Assembly: GCF_002482975.1 (NCBI RefSeq)
Contig: NZ_DLHA01000019.1
Span: forward strand, 28,245-92,244
DNA: 64,000 bases
Direction: 5' to 3'
Origin: Flavobacterium sp. UBA7680
GTDB taxonomy: Bacteria; Bacteroidota; Bacteroidia; Flavobacteriales; Flavobacteriaceae
Part shown: piece by piece, positions 24,973 to 33,680 of the stretch
Layout of the letters: each line of letters begins with the position of its first letter
Numbering within the stretch: position 1 is the stretch's first letter
Notes under the pieces: generated by a model
The model's input: only the letters and a program-made list of their open reading frames with translations
What the model was told of the DNA's origin: nothing
Database searches by the model: none
Translations under genes and position numbers: made by a program

Positions 24973-26283
24973 ATGAAAAATATAGTATTGCTGCTGTGTC
25001 TTTGCACAGCATTAGCTCAGGCACAAAAAAAAACTATGCAGTACTTTAGGTACAATGACCAAAGAGGCATCAATGTTTTTGAAACCACCAAGCAGGACAG
25101 CTCCTCTTTTGAAGGCTTCACGGTTAAAATGGGCGGAAATTTAACACTGGATTTTCAAGGGTTAAACCATCAAAACACCGCATCTGCTGTACTGGTTGAT
25201 AATGTAAACAGCAATGAACTTATTGCTATTACCAATGGATTCAACCTGGCTATGGCCAATCTGAATCTCGATACCCAGCTCGATGACGGAATCCGAATGA
25301 ACCTTACCGTTTATTTGTCCTCAAGGCATCACGAGGAAACCTGGGTAAAGGGGGGGTATATTCAATTTGATAAACTCTCCTTTCTAAAAAGCAGTTTTAT
25401 AGATCAGGCTATGAAGTATATAACCCTTAAAGTAGGCGCCTATGATGTAGATTATGGGGACCAGAACTTCAGGAGAAGTGACGGAGGCAATGCCATTTAT
25501 AACCCTTTTGTTGAGAACTACATCATGGATGAATTTGCTACTGAAATTGGAGGTGAAGTATATTACCATGACAATTCAGGGATCATGATCATGCTGGGGC
25601 TCACAAATGGCGCCCTTAATCCAACTGTGGTGGTTTCTACCAAGATAGATGCGGCAACGGGAGAACCCAATAAGCCCACACCGGCATTGCATGGTAAAAT
25701 TGGTTATGACAAACAATTCGACAAGGATTTACGCCTGAGGCTTACCGGTTCGTTCTACCACGTAAAAAGTGCTTTGAATAATACCCTTTTTGCAGGTGAC
25801 CGAACCGGTTCCCATTATTTTTATGTCATGGAAAATACGGCCGCTACAGCAGTTGCTAATTTCAGATCAGGACGATACAATCCTGAATTCAGCCAGCAGG
25901 TAACCGCACTTATGTTTAATCCTTTTTTGAAGTATAAAGGTTTAGAGGTTTTTGGGACCTACGAAGTTGCTAATGGCAGAAAAATTACCCAGGCAGATAC
26001 CCACCAGATAGTACAGTCTGCCGTTGATTTGATCTACAGGTTTCCTGCCGTAAAAGAGAATTTCTGGATTGCAGCAAGGTACAATACCCTTACTGATTCA
26101 CCTCTTGACCAGAATGACCAGAAAGTAAATCGTGTGACCGCCTCTGCCGGCTGGTTCTTGACTAAAAACATCCTGATGAAAGCCGAGTACGTAAATCAGA
26201 AATATAAAAATTTCCCCGATACGGATATTAGGCATGGCGGACAATTCGACGGCTTTATGCTGGAGGCTACCGTTGGATTTTAA
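24973..26283 (+). CDS. Predicted outer-membrane porin
   Basis: The protein has 436 residues. MKNIVLLLCLCTALAQAQ is a signal peptide. The remainder shows regular amphipathic beta strands with aromatic ends, and its C-terminus, FMLEATVGF, ends in F as outer-membrane barrels do. Length and layout suit a 16- to 18-strand porin (OprO/OprP-like), but the substrate cannot be read from sequence. It is the third gene of the dps-like operon. Confidence 0.75.
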   Translation: MKNIVLLLCLCTALAQAQKKTMQYFRYNDQRGINVFETTKQDSSSFEGFTVKMGGNLTLDFQGLNHQNTASAVLVDNVNSNELIAITNGFNLAMANLNLDTQLDDGIRMNLTVYLSSRHHEETWVKGGYIQFDKLSFLKSSFIDQAMKYITLKVGAYDVDYGDQNFRRSDGGNAIYNPFVENYIMDEFATEIGGEVYYHDNSGIMIMLGLTNGALNPTVVVSTKIDAATGEPNKPTPALHGKIGYDKQFDKDLRLRLTGSFYHVKSALNNTLFAGDRTGSHYFYVMENTAATAVANFRSGRYNPEFSQQVTALMFNPFLKYKGLEVFGTYEVANGRKITQADTHQIVQSAVDLIYRFPAVKENFWIAARYNTLTDSPLDQNDQKVNRVTASAGWFLTKNILMKAEYVNQKYKNFPDTDIRHGGQFDGFMLEATVGF

Positions 26284-26337
26284 AAGGGTACCCCCCTATT
26301 TTTATAAAAAGAGACCATGCTTGGCATTTAAACTAAT

Positions 26338-27900
26338 ATGCAAAAAATGAAATACAGCTATTTATTGACTCTGTTAATGTACAGCTCCTGGCTTATGGCC
26401 TCTGTAAGTCCTGCTGCTTTTGTTCCAAAACATTTGCATGCAGGTTACACAGCGCAGATAGATACCACTAAAATCCCTGCTTTTTTTGAAACATATCCTA
26501 AATTCAAGCCTTATGAGGCTCAGGTAAAACTGCTTTACAAAAAATATGGCAATCATACCTGGTACGATCAGAAAGGACTTATTGAATTTACATTTGTGCT
26601 GTACAAACAAGTACAGCAAATCAGGGACGAAGGGGTTCCTCTCACCATACCTTATGAAATGGAATTCATCAAAATCTTTGAAAAAGGGGCCAGTACAGTT
26701 CCAAACCTGCAGACAGAGCTGCTAATCAGCTGTATGTATTTTTTCTATACCTCTAAAGTTTTTACTGGCTTTACCATTGGTAAGAGCCAGGAAACGGGCT
26801 GGTATCTTCACAGGGAATTATCCAATACAGCTGATCTGGACTCGCTGATGCAAGTTATTTCTTTAAAAAAAGAATTTAAACATGAATACTTCAGTCAGTA
26901 TTATCCGCTTAAGGAGTCATTAAAAAAATACTTGGAAATTCAAAGAAACGGCGGATGGAAACCGGTGCAGCTCGAAAAAGGCATTAAATCACTGCAAAGC
27001 AGTGATTCTTCTCTTACCGTTCAGCAGATCAGAACCCGATTATTTGTGGAAGGTTATATAAATCAGGATAGCGGATCCCTTATTTTTGATCAGTCAGTCT
27101 CTGATGCGATCACTGCATATGGAACAGCTCAAAATCATGATTTTAACAACAAAATCACACCCCGTTTAATTGAAATGCTAAACATTTCTGTGCAGAGCAG
27201 AATTAAAACCATATCGGTTAATATGGAAAGATGCCGCTGGATAAATCCTAAAATTAATGCGGCACAGGAATATATCGCAGTGAATATACCTTCTTTCAGG
27301 CTCCTTTATTTCCGTGAAGGAAAACCATTGCTTACTTCCAAAGTAGTAGTTGGAAAGGAATTTCATAAAACTATTGTTTTCAGTGGCAGCATAAGTTATA
27401 TTGCTTTCAGCCCCTACTGGAATGTACCCTCCAGCATCCTTAAAAAGGAAATACTGCCAAAAATAAAGAAGAACCCCAATTATTTGAAAAATCAGAATAT
27501 GGAATGGCATAACGGGCAGGTCAGGCAAAAACCCGGAGGCAGCAACGCCTTAGGCCTTGTGAAATTTATGTTTCCAAACTCCCATAACATTTATCTTCAT
27601 GATTCGCCTTCCAAATCTTTTTTCAACATGGACAAAAGAGCCTTCAGCCATGGGTGCGTCCGGGTAGAGAAAGCACGTGATCTGGCAATTGCCATTATGG
27701 AAAAACAAGCCAATTGGAACAGCTCCAAAGTAGATGCTGCCATGCATTTGGGAAAAGAAAATACCTATGTACTGGAGAATAAAATCCCTGTTTACATTGC
27801 TTATTTTACTGCATGGGCTGACGGCAGCGGTAATATTGCATTTTATGATGATCTCTATAATCGTGACAATGCTCTTGCAGCGGTTCTTTTCCAGAATTAA
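26338..27900 (+). CDS. L,D-transpeptidase (YcbB-like)
   Basis: The protein has 520 residues; the start may be 26338 or the ATG at 26347. An N-terminal hydrophobic stretch acts as signal or anchor. A peptidoglycan-binding-like helical region lies at about residues 220-285 and the YkuD domain at about 295-470. The catalytic motif is HDSPSKSFFN then SHGCVRVEKA with nucleophile C440. These enzymes form 3-3 crosslinks in peptidoglycan, often under stress or in stationary phase. It is last in the dps-yceI-porin operon and overlaps the convergent regulator gene by four bases. Confidence 0.9.
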   Translation: MQKMKYSYLLTLLMYSSWLMASVSPAAFVPKHLHAGYTAQIDTTKIPAFFETYPKFKPYEAQVKLLYKKYGNHTWYDQKGLIEFTFVLYKQVQQIRDEGVPLTIPYEMEFIKIFEKGASTVPNLQTELLISCMYFFYTSKVFTGFTIGKSQETGWYLHRELSNTADLDSLMQVISLKKEFKHEYFSQYYPLKESLKKYLEIQRNGGWKPVQLEKGIKSLQSSDSSLTVQQIRTRLFVEGYINQDSGSLIFDQSVSDAITAYGTAQNHDFNNKITPRLIEMLNISVQSRIKTISVNMERCRWINPKINAAQEYIAVNIPSFRLLYFREGKPLLTSKVVVGKEFHKTIVFSGSISYIAFSPYWNVPSSILKKEILPKIKKNPNYLKNQNMEWHNGQVRQKPGGSNALGLVKFMFPNSHNIYLHDSPSKSFFNMDKRAFSHGCVRVEKARDLAIAIMEKQANWNSSKVDAAMHLGKENTYVLENKIPVYIAYFTAWADGSGNIAFYDDLYNRDNALAAVLFQN

Positions 27901-28949
27901 TTCTTCATCTTGCTTATTTTCATATAATCAAGAATTTTTAACTCGCTGCCCTTTTTTTCGATTAATCCTTCATTCCTAAATTCTGTCAATGTTCTGCTTA
28001 CCGTTTCAGAGGCAGTCCCTGACATGGCAGCCAAATCATCCCGGGTTACATTAATACTATCCCCTTTTACTGCTTCTTCCTGACGAAAAAGCCTAAGTAA
28101 GGATTCCGCTATGCGCTTTCTTACCGATTGATAGGCCAGCTGAAGCAGATGATTGTCTTTGGACCTGATTTCATTTGAAAGGATTTTAATGAATTTTTCT
28201 GCCACATCAGGGTATAGTCTTAGTAATTCTTTGAGTTGTTCTTTTGGAAAAAAACATACCTGACTGTCCTGCAGAGCAGTTGCAGTATCTGTGTAAGTTT
28301 CATCAGAGAGAATGGTGTTTACTCCGATAAAATCATTGGGATGATACATCCCTGTCATAAGTTCACGCCCGTCTTCAGACATCTTGACTGTTTTGATTTT
28401 ACCTGAGATCACAAGATAAATCCCAATCGCCCGATCGCCTTCGTAATGAATAATCTGGTTTTTCTTAAAAGGCCTGTGAACATGCTCTTCTATCATTTTC
28501 CTGAGTTCCGTAAGTCCCTCCTTATCCCCCACTAAACTCTCCAGATGCCCCAGGGACTGACTGTAGAAATCTTTTTGTGAGTTCTTTTTATTTAACCTGC
28601 TTTCTATGGCATGCAAAAGCTCCATATCATCAAAGGGTTTGGTCAGGTAATCATCCGCCCCCATTTCCATTGCCTTTCGCAAATCCGGCCTTTCGGATTT
28701 TGCTGTTATGAAAATAAAGGGAATGTTACTTGTTTTTGGGTTTTTATTTAGCATATACAATACACCATAGCCATCAAGTTCGGGCATCATGATATCGCAC
28801 AGAATGATATCGGGCAGGTTCGCAACAGCAGATTCGACACCTACTTTACCATTATTGGCCTGATAAACCGTATACTGGGCCAGATTAAGGATCTCTACAA
28901 TATTTTCCCTAATGTCATTATTATCTTCAATAATTAGTACTTTGCTCAT
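27897..28949 (-). CDS. Receiver-CRP/FNR fusion transcription regulator
   Basis: The protein has 350 residues. An N-terminal receiver carries D52 (LCDIMMP), T82 and K104, so it is phosphorylatable. A cyclic-nucleotide-type domain follows (about 150-260), without the cAMP-binding Arg motif or FNR cysteines. The C-terminal winged HTH has VTRDDLAAMSGTASETVSRT; its recognition helix shows the E-xx-S-R pattern of FNR/FixK, which predicts a TGA(C/T)-type half-site. Its start overlaps the stop of the FixL-like kinase gene (ATGA). It is the best candidate to bind the AATGAY-N4-RTCATT boxes of this window. Confidence 0.92.
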   Translation of the reverse strand: MSKVLIIEDNNDIRENIVEILNLAQYTVYQANNGKVGVESAVANLPDIILCDIMMPELDGYGVLYMLNKNPKTSNIPFIFITAKSERPDLRKAMEMGADDYLTKPFDDMELLHAIESRLNKKNSQKDFYSQSLGHLESLVGDKEGLTELRKMIEEHVHRPFKKNQIIHYEGDRAIGIYLVISGKIKTVKMSEDGRELMTGMYHPNDFIGVNTILSDETYTDTATALQDSQVCFFPKEQLKELLRLYPDVAEKFIKILSNEIRSKDNHLLQLAYQSVRKRIAESLLRLFRQEEAVKGDSINVTRDDLAAMSGTASETVSRTLTEFRNEGLIEKKGSELKILDYMKISKMKN

Positions 28950-30133
28950 GATATGGGAAATGTTAAGGTGAATAATGTTCCTTCTTTTTCATTACTGTTA
29001 AATTCTGCAGTCCCTCTCATCAGGGTGACATATCGGTCCACTATATTTAAACCCAGACCGGTACCAGGGATACTGCCGGTATTATGTGCCCTGAAAAAAG
29101 CCTGAAATAGATGTTTTTGTTCCTCCAAAGGAATTCCTATACCATCATCATGAACCGACAGAATACAGCTTAAATCATTAATTTCTGTCGTAAAATCAAT
29201 ACAGCAGTTATCACCCGAATACTTTATGGCATTTCCAATTAAATTAATGGCACAATTCTTTAATAGATTAGCATCCAGATATATCATCGTTTGGATCCCT
29301 ACATGCCGGCAGACAATATTTTGACTGGGCTTGGCCAGAAGCTGCATCTCTTCACTTATTTCCTCTGCAAATTTAACCAGGTCAAAGCAGGTATAGCTGG
29401 CTTTTACTTTTCCTGTTTCCAATTTTTCAACATACAAAAAATCATTAAGGATAGCCGTTAAACTCATCACTGAGTTTTTAATTTTGCCAATATGCTTTGC
29501 TATCTGCTCACTGCCAAAAGGTATAGCATATTTTTCAATTAGTGAGGCCGATAACTGCACGGTGCTGAGCGGAGTACGAAATTCATGCGAGGCCATGGAT
29601 AAAAAACGGTTTTTCAATTTATTGAGTTCTTTTTCCTTCTCCAGGGAAATACTCACTTTCTCTTTCGCCTTTTCCAAAGCAAAAATGGTGTCATTTAAGG
29701 ATTTTGTCCGCTCTTCTACAAGTTCTTCCAAATGTGCTGCGTAATCTTTAAAGCGCTCCTCATCTACTTTTTGCTGCGACAGATCATGAATAAATCCCGC
29801 ATAGATAGTCCTGCCCGAATATTTTACCTCACTGACCCCTAATTTCATCGGAAACACATAACCGCCTTTACGAAGCCCAGTGAGTTCGCGTCCAATACCA
29901 ATTATGCTCGCCTTTCTAGTTGCTTTATAATTACCAAGATAGTGATCATGTTTCTCACGGTCAGGTGAAGGCATTAACATAGAAATATTTTTGCCTATAA
30001 CTTCCTCTTGCTTATAATCAAATAGCTTACATGCTGCAGGATTCATGGATTCTATGGTCCCTACGTCATCAATAGTAATGATTCCATCCAGGGCATTTTG
30101 TACAAGTGCATATAATAAGGCCGCATTATCCAT
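28946..30133 (-). CDS. FixL-like PAS histidine kinase, putative heme O2 sensor
   Basis: The protein has 395 residues from the ATG at 30133. A longer reading from TTG 30190 is unlikely because a -7-like GCTATTTG overlaps it. The PAS domain (about 5-120) contains MPSPDREKHDHYLGNY and IIGIGRELTGLRKGG, aligning with Bradyrhizobium FixL around heme ligand H200 (here H62) and R220 (here R82); R206 is N68 and H214 is S76. A coiled coil, H-box MASHEFRTPL (H183) and HATPase domain follow (DDGIGI, GTGLGL). No TM segment is present. It probably phosphorylates the co-encoded receiver-CRP regulator. Confidence 0.88.
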   Translation of the reverse strand: MDNAALLYALVQNALDGIITIDDVGTIESMNPAACKLFDYKQEEVIGKNISMLMPSPDREKHDHYLGNYKATRKASIIGIGRELTGLRKGGYVFPMKLGVSEVKYSGRTIYAGFIHDLSQQKVDEERFKDYAAHLEELVEERTKSLNDTIFALEKAKEKVSISLEKEKELNKLKNRFLSMASHEFRTPLSTVQLSASLIEKYAIPFGSEQIAKHIGKIKNSVMSLTAILNDFLYVEKLETGKVKASYTCFDLVKFAEEISEEMQLLAKPSQNIVCRHVGIQTMIYLDANLLKNCAINLIGNAIKYSGDNCCIDFTTEINDLSCILSVHDDGIGIPLEEQKHLFQAFFRAHNTGSIPGTGLGLNIVDRYVTLMRGTAEFNSNEKEGTLFTLTFPIS

Positions 30134-30337
30134 TACCAAAGTGATCAAATTAGGATGATCCTTATAAAGGTCGGCTATTATAAGCGGCAAATAGCTTTTA
30201 ATGTGAATATTATGATATAATTATCACATTATCATTCATTTAACAGTATAATGCACTATCAAAGCAATTTTTTACGCAATACAACCATTGTTCTGAATAC
30301 TGTGAAAAAAATGAATTCCAGTTAAATTCTGCAGCAA

Positions 30338-30353
30338 AGTGACACAAATCATT
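30338..30353 (+). promoter_or_regulatory. FNR/CRP-like box upstream of pseudo-receiver gene
   Basis: AGTGACACAAATCATT fits AATGAY-N4-RTCATT in 11 of 12 fixed positions. The best -7 candidate (TGCATTTA at 30376) is spaced one base wider than at the other promoters, so assignment is tentative. It could also act on the divergent kinase-regulator operon. Confidence 0.45.
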
Positions 30354-30429
30354 ATTTATCATGCTTTAACTCATTTGCATTTAGTGCCATATATTGCTTC
30401 TTTGTCATCAAAACCAAAACCGACTTCTG

Positions 30430-30870
30430 ATGCAAAACAAAAACAGGCGCATGCTGCTTATAAAAGACGATTCTAAAACAACAGATGTATTTTATGCCGC
30501 TTTGAACAATTTAGAATCAAGGCATCCCATTACTGTATTTAAAAATGTAAAATTATGCCTGAAATTTTTAAACCAGGAGTCTACCGCTGCTCCCATGCTA
30601 TTTTTTAATCTAAGCGAAAACAGCTGTAAATGCCTTGATGAAATAGTATCTCTCAGAAATGATAGCAAAAACAAAGATTTGCCTATTGTAGTTTATGATC
30701 CACTGGCAAAGCTTAGTGATGAAGCTATTTTCATCGCAGGGGCGAACATCTACATAAAAAAATCAAAGGATCCCTTAGAACTTAAAAAGGTGATAAAAAA
30801 AGTAATCAATCTGGACTGGCAGTTTGAATCGGGAAAATTTAATAGGGAAACCTTTTTTGTTTCAGTTTAA
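30430..30870 (+). CDS. Degenerate receiver-domain protein (pseudo-receiver)
   Basis: The protein has 146 residues from the ATG at 30430; an ATG at 30394 adds 12 unlikely residues. The fold pattern is that of a CheY-like receiver: RRMLLIKDDSKTTD (acidic pocket), PMLFFNLSEN where the phospho-acceptor Asp is replaced by Asn, DLPIVVYD, and IYIKKSKDP with the conserved Lys. It is therefore unlikely to be phosphorylated normally and may act as a decoy or partner-binding module for the kinase encoded divergently next to it. Confidence 0.65.
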   Translation: MQNKNRRMLLIKDDSKTTDVFYAALNNLESRHPITVFKNVKLCLKFLNQESTAAPMLFFNLSENSCKCLDEIVSLRNDSKNKDLPIVVYDPLAKLSDEAIFIAGANIYIKKSKDPLELKKVIKKVINLDWQFESGKFNRETFFVSV

Positions 30871-30917
30871 TTCAATATTCCACCCTACCATTAAAAGTGC
30901 CTTACATCATTTTTATC

Positions 30918-30962
30918 CGGGAGTTTTGTCATTTCCAATTTTAAACTGTTAGTCCAACTTTG
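30918..30962 (+). promoter_or_regulatory. FNR/CRP-like box and -7 box, BON-YflT-baeRF operon
   Basis: CGGGAGTTTTGTCATT (30918-30933) has a perfect proximal half and a weak distal half. CAACTTTG (30955-30962) follows at the common 37-nt start-to-start spacing. Confidence 0.55.
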
Positions 30963-31015
30963 TAGTGGAAATAAAAAACGGAACAATCCCTGGCTTGCTA
31001 AATTTTAAATGAACA

Positions 31016-31726
31016 ATGATGAAAAAAAATGAAATTTTACAACGAGATGTTCAGGATGCTTTAAACTGGGAGCCTGAGTTAAATACAGCTCAAATTCAAG
31101 TCAGTGCCAATAACGGCTTAATTACCCTGAGCGGCTTTGTTGATTTACCCGAAAAAAAAACAAAAGCCAGAAATACAGCAAAACAGGTTCCCGGAGTTTT
31201 AGGAGTTCTGGAAAATATTAAAATAAAAACCAACAGCTGGGAATATCAAAACGATCATGATCTTGCCCAGACAATAATAAAAGCTTTCAAATGGAATTGG
31301 AACACGGTAAATGACACGATTCAGGTTCAGGTAAAAAATGGGCATGTAACACTTACCGGCGAGCTGGAATGGCATTACCAGAAAGAGGGCGCTACAAAAG
31401 CTGTCAACAATGTAATTGGTGTTAAGGGAGTAGATAATAATATTTGCATAGAATCAGGACTTAATGCAACGATTACTAAAGATAGCATCAAAGGCGCTCT
31501 GCAAGGCCATATAGCAATTGATCTGGAAGGAATTGTAATACAAGTTTTCGAAAATGAAGTAATCCTTGAAGGCAGAGTGGATTCGAGATATCAGAAAGAG
31601 CTGGCTGCAAAAATTATATGGAAAACACCCGGAGTGCGTAATGTAGTAAACAATCTTAAGATAATCCATGAAAATACAAGACTAACACTGGGGCTTTTTT
31701 ATAAACAGCTCGCTAAATTATATTAA
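31016..31726 (+). CDS. Triple BON-domain protein, paralog 2
   Basis: The protein has 236 residues; ATG codons at 31016 and 31019 are both possible. Three BON repeats are spaced as in paralog 1 (NNGLITLSGFVD, KNGHVTLTGELEWHYQ, FENEVILEGRVDSRYQ). There is no signal peptide. It is the most divergent of the five paralogs in its first domain and has a longer C-terminal tail. The YflT-like gene starts 1 bp after its stop codon, so the two are tightly coupled. Confidence 0.88.
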   Translation: MMKKNEILQRDVQDALNWEPELNTAQIQVSANNGLITLSGFVDLPEKKTKARNTAKQVPGVLGVLENIKIKTNSWEYQNDHDLAQTIIKAFKWNWNTVNDTIQVQVKNGHVTLTGELEWHYQKEGATKAVNNVIGVKGVDNNICIESGLNATITKDSIKGALQGHIAIDLEGIVIQVFENEVILEGRVDSRYQKELAAKIIWKTPGVRNVVNNLKIIHENTRLTLGLFYKQLAKLY

Positions 31727-31727
31727 T

Positions 31728-32285
31728 ATGAAAAACACAAATACACTGGTTGCGTTTTATGCTACTCACCTTAAGGCTGAAGCAGCTATTAAGAAACTTG
31801 AAAAAAGCGGATTTGATATGACCCAGCTATCCATCATGGGATCGGATTACCATTCTGAAGAGACCGTAACGGGTTACTACAACGTAGGGGACCGCATGAA
31901 AAAATGGGGCAGCTTTGGTGCTTTTTGGGGAGGCTTCTGGGGTTTGTTATTTGGATCTGCTTTCTTTTTTATTCCCGGACTTGGTCCACTGCTTGTCGCC
32001 GGGCCTCTTGTTTCTGCCATTATAGGAGCACTTGAAGGGGCAGCATTACTGGGAGGTACCAGCGTTATTGCCGCGGCACTGGTAAGTCTGGGGATTTCAA
32101 ATCATGAGGTTATAAAATATGAAACGCAGATCAAAGCAGGTAAGTTTATGCTGGTTGTACACGGAAGTAAAGCCAACACTGAGAATGCGCGCAAAGTACT
32201 GGGAATTCATATTCCTAAAGAAAATGGCATACATAAAAAAAATGATATTTCTGCTCAGGAAATGGAAGCATCCACAATGTTATAA
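31728..32285 (+). CDS. General stress protein, YflT-like
   Basis: The protein has 185 residues. The N-terminal VAFYATHLKAEAAIKKLEKS and TVTGYYNVGDRMKKWGSFGA match the heat-induced stress protein YflT/GSP17M family. The glycine-rich middle (FWGGFWGLLFGSAFFFIPG and following) forms one or two membrane-inserting helices. A ferredoxin-like C-terminus follows (KAGKFMLVVHGS). Molecular function in the family is unknown. It is in an operon between a BON gene and a baeRF-like gene. Confidence 0.8.
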   Translation: MKNTNTLVAFYATHLKAEAAIKKLEKSGFDMTQLSIMGSDYHSEETVTGYYNVGDRMKKWGSFGAFWGGFWGLLFGSAFFFIPGLGPLLVAGPLVSAIIGALEGAALLGGTSVIAAALVSLGISNHEVIKYETQIKAGKFMLVVHGSKANTENARKVLGIHIPKENGIHKKNDISAQEMEASTML

Positions 32286-32319
32286 GTAAAATAAGCAATA
32301 AAAATCACACCCTAAAAAA

Positions 32320-32739
32320 ATGAAAACTATAAAACAATTAGGCATTTATTTAGATCATGCTGCTGCAAATTTAATCGATTTCCCCAGTAATGATAAAGAG
32401 CCACAGTCTATAATTTCTGAATTTGATAATCAGGACAAACATGAAACGCTGCAAAGAAGCGAAAATGAAATGCACCACAAAGAGCAGGACAAACAAAGGG
32501 CTTACTTTAAAAAAATTGCAGCCATTGCCTCACACTCCAGTGAACTGCTATTATTTGGTCCCACTACAGCAAAAACTGAATTACTGCACTTTTTGCAAAA
32601 AGACAATAGTTTTGGCAAAATTAAAATCGAGACTGAAAACACCAATAAATTGACAACGCACCAGCAGCAGGTATTTGTTCGGGAACATTTTAAAAAGTTC
32701 GACTTTAAAAATGGTTTAAATGGAAAAAATACTTTTTAA
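32320..32739 (+). CDS. Bacterial eRF1-like (baeRF-type) small protein
   Basis: The protein has 139 residues. LGIYLDHAAANLIDF at the start and ELLLFGPTTAKTELLHFL with KIKIETENTNKLTTHQQQVF later match the short bacterial archaeo-eukaryotic release-factor-like family, which some annotations call a translational machinery protein. Members are proposed to bind ribosomes under stress, but this is untested here. It lies 34 bp after the YflT-like gene, so it is probably last in that operon. Confidence 0.65.
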   Translation: MKTIKQLGIYLDHAAANLIDFPSNDKEPQSIISEFDNQDKHETLQRSENEMHHKEQDKQRAYFKKIAAIASHSSELLLFGPTTAKTELLHFLQKDNSFGKIKIETENTNKLTTHQQQVFVREHFKKFDFKNGLNGKNTF

Positions 32740-32889
32740 AATAAACTGCCATACCATACAAAGGGAATTGCAATTAAAACCATTGCCCATTATCAAAGCA
32801 TTTAATAGCATCTGGGAATTGAATTTGCCATATAAGAAATAACGCGAGGAGCTTGCTAAAAATAAATTATAAATTTAAATATGCATATT

Positions 32890-33558
32890 ATGAGAACCAA
32901 CGAAGAATTACAGAAAGACGTTCAGAATGCGATTAAGTGGGAACCGCTTTTGCATGCAGCAGAAATTGGAGTAATAGTTAAAGATGGTGTGGTAACCCTG
33001 TCGGGGATTGTAGACGGTTATTACAAAAAAAAGGAGGCTGAAACCGCCGCCAAAAACGTGGCAGGCGTAAAAGCTGTTGTGGAAGATATAGAAATCAAAT
33101 ACTCCAATAACCTTACCAAAACAGATAATGATATTGCCAATGAAGTCTTAAAAGCCTTAAAAGACAATTGGGCTGTATCGGAAGATCATGTCAAGGTAAA
33201 GGTAGAAGATGGCTGGGTTAATTTAGAAGGTGAACTTACGTGGAATTTTCAAAAACAGGATGCTAAAAATTGTATCAGTTACCTTCCGGGAGTAAGAGGT
33301 GTCACCAATGATATTAAAATCAAATCCGATATTACCAATGCCATCGAAAAAAAGGATATCGAAAAAGCACTGCAAAGAGCATGGGGAGTAAATGAGAAAG
33401 AGATTACGGTCACCGTAGAGGGTACCCATGTTAAGCTGACAGGTTTTGTTGATTCTATATTCCAAAAAGATCAAGTAGAACAAATCGTCTGGAAAACTCC
33501 GGGTATTTGGTCCATTGATAATGATCTTGTTATAGAATATGATTATGCCGCATTGTAA
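32890..33558 (+). CDS. Triple BON-domain protein, paralog 3
   Basis: The protein has 222 residues from the ATG at 32890, chosen because paralogs 1 and 4 start with the same M-x-TNEEL. Three BON domains are present. The first 75 residues are nearly identical to paralog 1 (19613), while the other two domains diverge more. A weak FNR-like box (ATTGCCCATTATCAAA, 32782-32797) and TGAATTTG (32820-32827) lie upstream, spaced one base wider than the standard. The gene sits alone between the baeRF gene and the GH130 operon. Confidence 0.88.
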   Translation: MRTNEELQKDVQNAIKWEPLLHAAEIGVIVKDGVVTLSGIVDGYYKKKEAETAAKNVAGVKAVVEDIEIKYSNNLTKTDNDIANEVLKALKDNWAVSEDHVKVKVEDGWVNLEGELTWNFQKQDAKNCISYLPGVRGVTNDIKIKSDITNAIEKKDIEKALQRAWGVNEKEITVTVEGTHVKLTGFVDSIFQKDQVEQIVWKTPGIWSIDNDLVIEYDYAAL

Positions 33559-33680
33559 AATGAGAGAAAAGAAATAGAGGCCAATGTCCTCTATTTTTAT
33601 TTACATCTGTGGGTAATTGAACCATTATAATAAAATAAAGCGTCCTGGTAGATTGCTTTAAATACTTTAAGATCAGCATT

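Noticed and set aside
30134..30190. TTG start giving a 414-residue FixL-like kinase
   Set aside because: A -7-like GCTATTTG overlaps the TTG, so it would not be transcribed; the PAS domain begins just after the ATG at 30133.
30213..30226. TGATA-N4-TATCA palindrome upstream of the kinase gene as a regulon box
   Set aside because: The TGA and TCA are eight bases apart instead of six and the distance to the -7 box differs, so it does not fit the shared motif.
33616..33660. FNR-like box for the GH130 operon
   Set aside because: Only the distal half resembles the motif (ATTGAA) and the invariant RTCATT half is absent.
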